Positions 56,422 through 64,000 of a stretch of 64,000 bases of DNA are shown in pieces; the stretch's first letter is position 1, and every line of letters begins with the position of its first letter. This stretch comes from Macrothele yani. Its lineage: Eukaryota > Arthropoda > Arachnida > Araneae > Macrothelidae. The translations under genes were made by a program, and so were the position numbers. The notes beneath the pieces are model-generated. The model did not search any database. It was not told where the DNA came from and saw only the letters and a program-made list of their open reading frames with translations. Location of the stretch: contig CM076997.1 of NCBI GenBank assembly GCA_039090855.1, positions 162,718,709 to 162,782,708 on the forward strand, written 5' to 3'.

Positions 56422-57103
56422 TACTAGGGGTGTTCAAATGAAAAGGTACGAAGCGTCATAAGAACGTAACCGTTAACATATTTGCCTATGCCGCTATGGG
56501 AGAACGTAGAGACACATCTAGGGATGCGATTGGAGTCGCCGGCGTGAATCGGAGAATGCGCGGGCGCCCCCATGCGCAAGAGAGAGCAGAGGCTATTATA
56601 AAGAGCGCCGTCTAATTGACGCGGCAGTGCGTGTGAGGACAGGATGGCGTTCACATTGCAAAATTCGACGATTGAGAAGCAGCGAGGCGTTATCCGATTT
56701 CTGACAGCGGAAGGTGTTTAACCGGCCGCTATTCATCGCCGGATGGTGACCGTATACGCGCGTCCACACGTCTCCAGGGTCACGCACGCGGAACTGGCCA
56801 AGTTCCAGTGGGAGCAGCTTGACCATCCGCCCTACAGCCCGGACATGTCGCCCTGCGATTTCCATATATTTGGTCCCCTGAAAAATCATCTGAAAGGGAA
56901 GCGCTTCCACTCGGACGAAGAAGTCAAGGACGCTGTGCAGGACTGGGTCTCGTCACTGCCACAGGAATTCTGGTAACAAGGAATCCTTCGGCTCATTAAT
57001 CAATGGGATCGTTGTGCTACGGCCTATGGTGTATACTTTAAATAAAGTCTTCATTTATACCCACAGTGTCGTTTCGTACCTTTTCATTTGAACACTCCTT
57101 GTA
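56422..57103 (+). mobile_element. Internally deleted mariner
   Basis: TA plus inverted repeats TACTAGGGGTGTTCAAATG and TACAAGGAGTGTTCAAATG (other strand), both continuing AAAAGGTACGAA. At 682 bp it is about half length. It is inserted in the ~270-bp satellite, so the satellite is older. Confidence 0.93.
56644..57050 (+). pseudogene. Mariner transposase with central deletion
   Basis: The N-terminus MAFTLQNSTIEKQRGVIRFLTAEGV, a TAA stop, then PAAIHRRM is joined directly to ARPHVSRVTHAELAKFQWEQLDHPPYSPDMSPCDFHIFGPLK, the region from just after D2 through D3. The rest of the helix-turn-helix, D1 and D2 are deleted. The C-terminus QGILRLINQWDRCATAYGVYF follows another stop. It cannot be active. 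Confidence 0.92.
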
Positions 57104-57718
57104 TTAGAAACTTAGATTTTGCTGCAAATGCAACAGAAGCAGAAATTTACAGTACTTTACGCCCCCATGGTGGCCAAAGCATTTTTTACCAAAAATTGCA
57201 AATTATATGCAAAAGATTTCCCATCAGGTACTCCCTTGCAAAAATAATTTTAAAATCCTGACTTTTAGAAGCAGAAATATCGGGGTAAACTACTAGGGTG
57301 ACTATACCTGAAACAGTCTTCGACATAAATGGAATCGAAAAATAAAATATTTTTTTCAATAAGATGTTTAAAAGCAAATATATGGAATAAAATATATTTA
57401 CAATTCGATATAATCTGCATTCAAGCCCTAGCAGCAAAATTGTGCATCATGAAAAAAAAACAAAAAAAAAAACGAATTAAAGGATCATTCGCACATTTCA
57501 ACTTCCCAACGCAAAAATAATTTTTATAATCGGACCATTAGTTGAAGACATATGGCGTCCACATACGAACGGACAGACGTGCGGACTGGTAAACCGATAA
57601 CATAAGCACGATCTTTTTTACAAAAGACCTGCTAAAAAGAGGAAACAATTTTAACTTACAACCTATTCATTAAGTTTATTGTTAAAATTTACTCTTGCTA
57701 ACACCATGAGCCCAGAGC

Positions 57719-59311
57719 TAAAAAACCGGGTGATCCAAAAGTCTTACACATTTTGAAAACGTAATAACTCGCGGATTTTTGTGAGTAGGGCAACGCGGTT
57801 TGCGTAGAAATGATCAGAATGACATCGGGGTTTTTTATGAAATCACAAAAATATTTACTCATTTTACTTACATTTTTCATCGCCAGATGGCGCAACAACC
57901 ACAGGTTGGAAGTGTCGAGAAAAATAGACACCTGAATGTACCACCTCCTTGTACCAGGTGTTCAATTTGAAGGCCGTCCTGTTCCAGCACTGCCTGCAGA
58001 CGAGAGAAAACACAATGGACGGCATTGAAGAGCATGTCCGGTGGTATAGCTGCCACATGGTGTCGAATGGCATCTTTCAGCATGGCCAATGAAGTGGGGC
58101 GACATCTGTACGCTTGTGATTTTAGGTAACCCCAGAGCCAGAAATCGCAGGGTGTCAGGTCTGGTGACCGAGCAGGCAAGGCCTTCGGAAAGTGTCGGCT
58201 CAACACACGATTCGCGCCAAACGTCTCTTGCAGCATTTGCTTAACGGAACATGCGATGTTTGGTGCTGATCCATCCTGCATAAATGTGCACAGATTCACT
58301 GCATCCCGCTCTTGCAAGCTAAGGATAACGTACGTTCGTAACATATTCGCATTACGTGCACCTGTCACTGAAACGGTTTCAAAGGAGGTACAGCGGACCT
58401 CTTTAAAAATAAAAGGACCGATAATGAAGGAAGCCGTGAATCCGTACCAAACTGTGACTTTCGGCTGATGAAGTGGCCATTCAACGACTGCTCGGGGATG
58501 TTCGGTGGCCCAGATGCGGCAGTTGTGCGTGTTTACCGCTCCATTTAGGGAAAAGTGTGCCTCCTCAGTCCATAAAACGTTCATCAGCCATTTCTCGTCG
58601 ACGTTTATTTGTCGAAAAAGCCATGCTGCGAACTCCAGACGCTGCACGTTATCTCCAGCTTGCATTTCATGATGCCGTTGCAGTTTGTAAGGGTATCTGT
58701 GCAGAATCCGTCGTAGTGTTCGCCATGCAGTCCCGTATGGAATGCCTGTTTGCCGGGAAACATGGCGAGCACTGGAGTTGCCGTGTGCGGATGACATTGC
58801 AATCACATCCATTTCCTTGCGTAATCGTCTCTGCTGCACCAACACGTGTTCGTGGTCTACCGCTTCGCGGGCGTGCTTCCAAAGATCCCGTTTTCTCGAA
58901 TTTTTTCACCACTCGACATAGCGCAGCACTTTCCATCGATCCTTTCCTACTGCGATCCCCTTTCACTGACCGGTAGGCTCCTAACGCAGCACTCGCACAT
59001 TCAGCGTTGTAATAGAACAATTTTACCAACAGCGCTTTGTCCGGTAATGACAACATACTGACACGGACCGCTGTGACTTTTGGTTTCTCCCCAGCTGCTG
59101 CTTTTATACCCACTAACCCAGACCTGTTCGCCGATGGCGCCACCTGGCGATGAAAAATGTAAGTAAAATGAGTAAAAATTTATGTGATTTGATAAAAAAC
59201 CCGGTGCCATTCTGATCATTTCAACGAAATCCGCGTTGCCCTACTCTCAAAGCCCCGCGAGTTATTACGTTTTCAAAATGTGCAAGACTTTTGGATCAAC
59301 CGGTACTTTTA
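57719..59311 (-). mobile_element. DUF4817-type DDE transposon with ~180-bp TIRs
   Basis: TA-flanked ends (57719 and 59311) carry inverted repeats of about 180 bp with roughly 90% identity by eye. They include TGATCCAAAAGTCTT.CACAT, AAAACGTAATAACTCGCGG, AATGATCAGAATG and CATTTTACTTACATTTTTCA. The TIR reaches into the last codons of the transposase. The TIRs are far longer than those of the Tc1 and mariner copies in this window. The interior is GC-richer than its surroundings. Confidence 0.92.
57877..59056 (-). pseudogene. DDE transposase with N-terminal DUF4817 domain, one frameshift
   Basis: The chosen start MLSLPDKALLVKLFYYNAECASAAL begins the DUF4817 helix-turn-helix domain (…ALCRVVKKFEKTGSLEARPRSGRPRTRV). 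A single frameshift at about 58845-58850 follows, then 322 open codons. The second DNA-binding segment is QTGIPYGTAWRTLRRILHRYPYKLQ. The core is VLWTEEAHFSLNGAVNTHNCRIWA, CTFMQDGSAPN (D2) and ARSPDLTPCDFWLWGYLK (D3). In the first block most relatives have SDE/TDE, whereas here it is TEE, so D1 is Glu. The frame ends inside the TIR. One frameshift and one catalytic change make it one of the least decayed genes in the window. Confidence 0.9.
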
Positions 59312-59374
59312 CGGAAGTGACTTGGGAAAGTTTTCCGAAAGTGCCCAAGAAAAATTGTTCTGCTTTTTCACTCA

Positions 59375-60448
59375 ATGGACAGAACATTAGAGATACCTAT
59401 CTAATAGCGTGTTGGTCCTCGTGTTCCGCTAATAACATTTTCCAAACGACCAGGCATCGACTCAACCGGATGTTGGTCGATTTTTGGAAGTAATGCCAGC
59501 TATGCCTGTCCAGCATTTTTCACAACTCCGCCCGAGATGTCAGTCCAGGATCCGTGGATCTGATGCCCCATCCTACAGAGCTTGGTTTAAATCCGGGGAT
59601 CTTGGAGCCACTGGATGGCTCCGAACTCAAATGCATGTTCGACGAACCATGTCTGGCTGGTTGATGCCTGCATTGTTCTGCTGAAACAGATCATCGGCCC
59701 CAAGATGAGCAATGGCCATTAAAACGTGTAGGTGATCAGCTAGAACACTTTGGTACCGCGCAGCGGTTAAGGACTTCTCCAGACAAACTACAGGATAAGG
59801 CTCCCCATGTCCCCAAACCATCACAGGGCCGTTATCGCCTTAAATAGACATAAACTGGTGCGACGGGCCTTAACCTACGCTGTTGACGCCCCAATGTTAT
59901 CCTCACGTCAACTCAGTACAGCTGGAAACGGGACCCATCTGACCATACGACGTGGCACCACTCTTCAGAAGACCAGTTTTGATGTTCTCGGCACCAGGCA
60001 AGGCGTAATTTCCGATGGAGTAAGCAGTGTTATACGACGAGGTACCCGGCTGCCGTACCCCAGGGTATGCTGCGTGCATCTTACCGTTCGCTTGCTGACG
60101 CTGCTTGGCCTGCCGACATTTTAATCTGGATGTGATTTGCGCCATCGTTGCCAAGCGATCGGTGTGTACGAACCTGGATAGTCTATGCCGACCCTGGCCA
60201 TCAATAGCGTGTAGGCAGCCACTGCTTGACCGCTGGGCCCTGGTACGTCCGTCGATGGTATACTCACGGTACTCCCTTGATATGGTTACCCTCGAGAACC
60301 CTAGGGTACCTACCATTTGGGCGTTAGAAAGGCTCATATGTCTCGCTCTGAAAATGCATCCATGATCAAATTCGCTCAGAGTACCACATTTACGCATGTA
60401 TTTCAATTGCGATACACTGTTGAGGAGCTCTGCAATCCGCCTAATTAC
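59375..60448 (-). mobile_element. Tc1-like transposon, 5' side cut by foldback
   Basis: Around 59385-59430 the left (3') end contains CTAATAGCGTGTTGGTCCTC, a sequence common at Tc1 ends of this kind. The transposase on the minus strand fills the rest. Just before its start codon (about 60449) the sequence changes to the foldback arm. The missing 5' TIR was not found on the far side of the foldback at 62671. Confidence 0.72.
59560..60395 (-). pseudogene. Tc1-like transposase, frameshifted, D2 lost
   Basis: MRKCGTLSEFDHGCIFRARHMSLSNAQMVGTLGFSRVTISREYREY is the N-terminal helix-turn-helix. HRLSRFVHTDRLATMAQITSRL follows. In later frames MMVWGHGEPYPVVCLEKSLTAARYQSVLADHL and FQQNNAGINQPDM appear, the D2 block with Asp changed to Asn and the His lost. 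VAPRSPDLNQAL is the third motif, without its Glu. Several frameshifts; inactive. Confidence 0.82.
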
Positions 60449-60544
60449 CGGATCACACAAAACTCCCACACTTTATGGCGCTGCGAAGCAAAGTGCAAAG
60501 AACGGAAAACTCCCACACCGGAAAACATCTAAAGGGATACACAC

Positions 60545-60940
60545 ACATTGGGTTTCGTTCCCAGATATTGTCAAAGTGTGGAAGTCTGACCAAAACGAAA
60601 TATACCAGTTTTCCTGAGGATATAAATGAGTAAATAAGTTCATAGCGAAACAAGGCTTATGCAGCAGCTTTCCCTTTTCGACAGACGAAATCTTGAGTTA
60701 TGGTTTTAATATTTCTTGAACTCCTACACCTTCTCATACAATATGATGTATACAAATTGCGTTTCGTTCCGCTATCTTGTCAAAATGTGGAAGATTTCCT
60801 CGTTGACCAAAACGAAATAAACCAGTTTCTCTAGGGATATAAATTCATATGTAAGGTCATAGTGATTCAAGATTTATGTGGAAGCTTTTCAACTCATTAA
60901 ATCTTGAGTTATGACTTTAATGTTTCGCTTGTCATAACAA
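60545..60940 (+). repeat. Two ~200-bp direct repeats in left foldback arm
   Basis: Copies at 60545-60715 and 60752-60937 share TTTCGTTCC, TTGTCAAA.TGTGGAAG, GACCAAAACGAAATA.ACCAG, GATATAAAT and AATCTTGAGTTATG. Only one counterpart is clear on the right arm (62080-62265). Confidence 0.82.
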
Positions 60941-60999
60941 ACAGTAAAGGCGACTCAGCAGGGACTCAACGAATCGATTTTGAGACACTTATCTTTTCA

Positions 61000-62010
61000 G
61001 AAGATTTTTAGTTTTAACCCACGTATTTCATATTTGAAAACATTTTGTAAAACTTAATGAAAGGCACTCAGCGTTTTATTTCTCAACTATTTACAAGGCA
61101 TCTAGGCCGCGGGCCTTTTTAAAAGATTTTAATTTACAACCTAGATATTTCAATTTTGTAAACATTTTATGAAACCTAATGAAGGCACTCAACTTATTAT
61201 TTCTCAGCTGTTTACAGGGCACCTAGGCCGTGCATTTGTACCCTGGCATTAATAATATGGGTCAGAGGTTTAGCCATTTTAGAAAACCCTAATTCTTAGC
61301 ACTTACATTAGGAAGGTTTATACAAAATATGAAAATAATAATGCTACATTTTTAATCAGACACAAAACATTTGTCATAACGTTAATGAGGCCTTTGGCTT
61401 GGGTATTTTTAGCAATTTCTTACCTACCGTTTTTACATTACTAAGGTTCACACATAATAAGTGAAGTTTATAATTTTGCTCTTTTACCCTGTTGCAAAAT
61501 TTTAATTACAAGGCCTTATCTCTTTTCAGCAGTTTTAATTCTAAGGATGTTATATTCATAAAGTGTGTATATCAAGTAAAGTAAATAATATGCCTTGTAA
61601 ACTACTGACAACTGATCCGTAGTGTGCCTTCCATTAGGTTTTATAAAATGTTTACAATACGAAATGTAAAAGTTGTAACTTAAAATCTAAAAAGGCCTAC
61701 GGCCCAGGTGCCTTATGAAAAGGTGAGAAATAATTCGTTCAGCAATTGAAGTTGTAAATTAAAATCTTCTAAAAAGTCGCGCGGCTTAGGTGCCTTGTGA
61801 AGAGGTGAGAAAAACTGTTGAGCGCGTTTTATTAGGTTTCATAAAATGTTTAAATATACGAAATATCTAAGTTGTATTTAAAATATTCTAAAAAGGCTTG
61901 CGGCCTAGGTGCCTTTTAAATAGGTGAGAAATAAATAATCCGATGAGTGCCTTTTATTAGGTTTTATGAAATGTTTAGAAATACGGAATATCAAGGTTGT
62001 AATTTAAATT
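61000..62010. repeat. Inverted tandem units at foldback core
   Basis: At 61000-61255 two units run in one direction (GGCATCTAGGCCGCGGGCC, AACATTTTATGAAACCTAATG). At 61615-62010 about three units run in the other (TTAGGTTTTATGAAATGTTTA, AAAAAGGC.TGCGGCCTAGGTG, AGGTGAGAAATAA). The period is about 110-130 bp. The core between them contains TTATATTCATAAAGTGTG and related words of the 36-38 kb units. Confidence 0.88.
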
Positions 62011-62299
62011 TTTTTAAAAACATTAGCATCTGAAGATCGATTCGGGGAATCCCTGTTGATTAGCCTCCATTGCTTATTATCACATTCGAAATATTATAAT
62101 CATAACTCAGGATTTAGTGAGTCAGTAGGCCTCTCCATAAACCTTGTGTCATTTTGATCTTACATACCCACTGATATCCCGAGGAAAACTCTTACATTTC
62201 GTTCTGGTCAGCAAGGAAAACTCTAACATTTTTACAAGATCTCGTAACGAAACGCAATTTGTATCATCCCCTTACATGAGAAGGTGTAGGAGTTTTTCT

Positions 62300-62665
62300 T
62301 TATGGGATTATTCCGCGCATTGCACTTTGTTCAGCAGCACGAAAAGGTGTGGGAGTTTTCAGCGTTTTCCCTTTCGTTTTCCCAGCATGAGAAAGTGTGG
62401 AAGTTTTCCGCTCTTTGCAGTTTGCTCAGCAGCACGAGAAAGAGTACGAGTCTTCCTGTGTGATAGTTTTCTGTGCTTTCGCACTTTCCTCAGCAGCACG
62501 AGAAAGTGTGGTAGTATTCCAGAGTGGGAGTTTTCCGCCCTTTGCACTTTTCTCAGCAGCATTAGAAAGCGTAGGAGTCTTCCGGTGTGGGAGTTTTCCG
62601 CGGTTTGCACTTAGCTCAGCAGCACGAAAAGGTGTGGGAGTTTTCCTGTGAGGGAGTTTTTCGCC
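62300..62665 (+). repeat. ~64-bp tandem repeat, outer right foldback arm
   Basis: CAGCAGCAC/ATTAGAAAG units start at 62332, 62427, 62491, 62553 and 62617 (periods 95, 64, 62 and 64). Each has GAAA.TGTGGGAGTTTTCCG and TTTGCACTTT.CTCAG. The left arm holds only about one counterpart, so copy number differs strongly between the arms. Confidence 0.93.
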
Positions 62666-62670
62666 ACCCT

Positions 62671-64000
62671 ATATATCTTTTGAGTTCGGTTTGATTCTGT
62701 TCCACTCTGTACGGGTGATGTCCATTTCAACTTTTGATTATTCCTACCTTTAATGCTTTCACTACTGAGGGTATAATGAATATATTCTGAGGGTATATCC
62801 AAAGGAAATTTAATTTCTTATGATGATATTCTCAGAACATTGACTTGAACCTCGGTTACACATCGAAAAAGAAATGTATGATATAAAATCGTTCCAGGCT
62901 GAATAAAGAAATCTAAATAAAATGGCAAATTCACAAAAAAAAAAAAAAAAAAAAAATTGGCGCCGCACGAATCTAATAAAATGGCAAATTACGAATAAAA
63001 CTATAAATATATCCCTGAGCGAATAAGGTGCTGGATTCTGTACCATATATATAATTATCTCAATATACTGTCGGCAGACGTGCAAGTGGAATAATATATT
63101 CTTCAACGATATTCCAGATTCAATGCTGCTTGTCAGATATTATTTTGTTAGTAGAGTTCTGAATAATGCAAAGATATTCAATAAAATGGATTAAAAGAAG
63201 TTTTATTGAAAAAAACAAAGTCTAAATTGATTTGGTGAACAATGAAATAAATAGGCAACATTTATCAAAGAGATCTCAAGGCAAACAGAAAATAATCAAA
63301 GTCTGTTCCCTTTTTAAATGCGCTTTCTGATGTATTTTCATCCCGTGATCGACAAGGAGGAAATGACGCTTTTCCTTTCGAAAGTCTCCATCCTCTTATC
63401 ACACATGTTCTTGGTCTTTCTTTATATTTCTCTTTCTTTTCTGACACCGAAGAAAGTGGTCCTCGTAAGGGGGTGGGCAGGAAGGTCAAGCTGAGAGGTC
63501 GGAGAGGAAGAGTGGAGCAGTTTCCCTTTCCCTTGTCAGCAGGGGGAAAGCCATGACAAATGGTAGTGTTCCTTTCTCAATGACACTCTGTGGCAACCAT
63601 CAAACCCGGTGCCCAAAGTATGTGGTGCAGTTTATGTGATATCGATTGCAGCAACGACGGGGACTTGCGCCCGCTCCTTGATGGCGAACCATAAAAACCT
63701 TAAAAGTTCGCTGATGGACGAGGGGTTTCTGTGCCCAGAATGTGCGTGTACGCTTGTCTGCGTTCGGTGAGAAATGGGATCTACGGAGGCCGCTGAAGTG
63801 ATATGTACTGGAAAGCTCTCAGCGCCCAACCCGAAGAAAACCCGTAACAGCAAGTTTCATTAAGATATTATTGTAAGGAGCACCGAATACACGAAAACTG
63901 CAGGGCTTGCAGCAGCTGTCTCAATAACCCTGGAGTAGCTTTTAAAACTAGTGACAACATTTTAAGTAACTTTTGTAATTCAGGAAAGTTTTTAGAACAA
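62671..64000. other. No gene recognised
   Basis: AT-rich to 63250 with an A run at 62935-62956, beside which AATCTA(A)ATAAAATGGCAAATT is repeated directly (about 62912 and 62972). Composition is more balanced at 63300-63860. Minus frames of 74 and 73 codons there show no recognised motif. Confidence 0.45.

Larger units (their letters stand above)
55050..57560. repeat. Degenerate ~270-bp tandem repeat array
   Basis: Recurrent words in fixed order: ACGCCCCCTGGTGGCGAA, AAATTATATG, GAATTTTTCAAATCG, TTTTAGAAGCAGAGATAT, TTGTGCATTATTTAA, GTATCGGTTCACG(G)AAGAA and GCTCAGATTTTGCTGCAA. About nine diverged units can be followed. A mariner at 56422-57103 splits one unit cleanly (…CAGTGGAT / TTAGAAACTTAGATTTTGCTG…). 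Several units hold two related half-units. Confidence 0.82.
60449..62670. mobile_element. Second foldback element, about 2.2 kb, modular mirrored arms
   Basis: The outermost left sequence (AAAACTCCCACAC, CAAAGTGCAAAG, GGAAAACTCCCACACCGG) is mirrored by the array at 62300-62665. The next block (60752-60937: CAAATTGCGTTTCGTTCC ... CTTGAGTTATGACTTTAATG) is mirrored at 62080-62265. A third (GACTCAACGAATCGATTTTGAG, 60970-60992) is mirrored at 62035-62058. The innermost units at 61000-61255 are mirrored by 61615-62010. The loop (about 61280-61600) resembles the ~118-bp unit of the foldback at 36 kb. There is no coding capacity. The exact ends and target duplication are not resolved. Confidence 0.8.

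Noticed and set aside
59800..60124. 105-codon plus-strand frame
   Set aside because: It is the antisense shadow of the decayed Tc1 transposase.

Overview
This 64 kb window is arthropod-type nuclear DNA: AT-rich, with no operons and no host gene I can recognise. It is almost entirely layered transposable elements and tandem repeats. Many Tc1/mariner/DUF4817-type DNA transposons, RTE-like and Jockey-like LINE remnants, and at least three tRNA-headed SINE families point to a large, repeat-rich arthropod genome such as a spider or a cockroach-like insect. The species cannot be fixed from the sequence alone. Every transposase copy carries a stop, a frameshift, a deletion or a changed catalytic residue, so none looks autonomous. 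No LTR retrotransposon, virus-like gene, rRNA or functional tRNA was identified.

Layout. 1-5 kb: a TIR element (1838-2716) and a Tc1 copy (3602-4860). 5-9 kb: broken Tc1 pieces, inverted SINE copies and a mariner scrap. 9-12.2 kb: a minisatellite, a SINE with a G-quadruplex-like tail and a well-preserved Tc1 (10286-11830). 12-23 kb: mostly unannotated AT-rich DNA with a LINE reverse-transcriptase remnant (15.9-16.7 kb), a 109-bp satellite (17.3-18.2 kb), a perfect 41-bp palindrome and a MITE. 23-36 kb: a Tc1 copy, a pogo-like element with a LINE inserted in it, mariners, LINE pieces and MITEs. 36.2-39.5 kb: a minus-strand Tc1 copy split by a 2.6 kb foldback element. 39.6-41.3 kb: a near-intact Tc1 with a SINE inserted at its stop codon. 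43.7-52 kb: a MITE, SINEs, an 89-bp array and Tc1 fragments. 52-60.5 kb: mariners, a ~270-bp array and an almost intact DUF4817-type element with ~180-bp TIRs. 60.4-62.7 kb: a second foldback abutting a Tc1 gene.

The clearest unusual signal is the pair of foldback elements (36234-38833 and about 60449-62670). Both have long mirrored arms built of several different tandem-repeat blocks, share a similar core repeat and carry no coding capacity. The first has a clean 10-bp target duplication inside a Tc1 transposase reading frame. A second theme is a set of short, very precise inverted duplications (17-46 bp arms, 3-14 bp spacers in most cases). At least three lie inside transposase genes, which points to repeated template switching during replication or gap repair in this genome. 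Nested insertions with readable target-site duplications (SINE in Tc1 twice, LINE in pogo-like, foldback in Tc1, mariner in satellite) give a relative age order for the layers.
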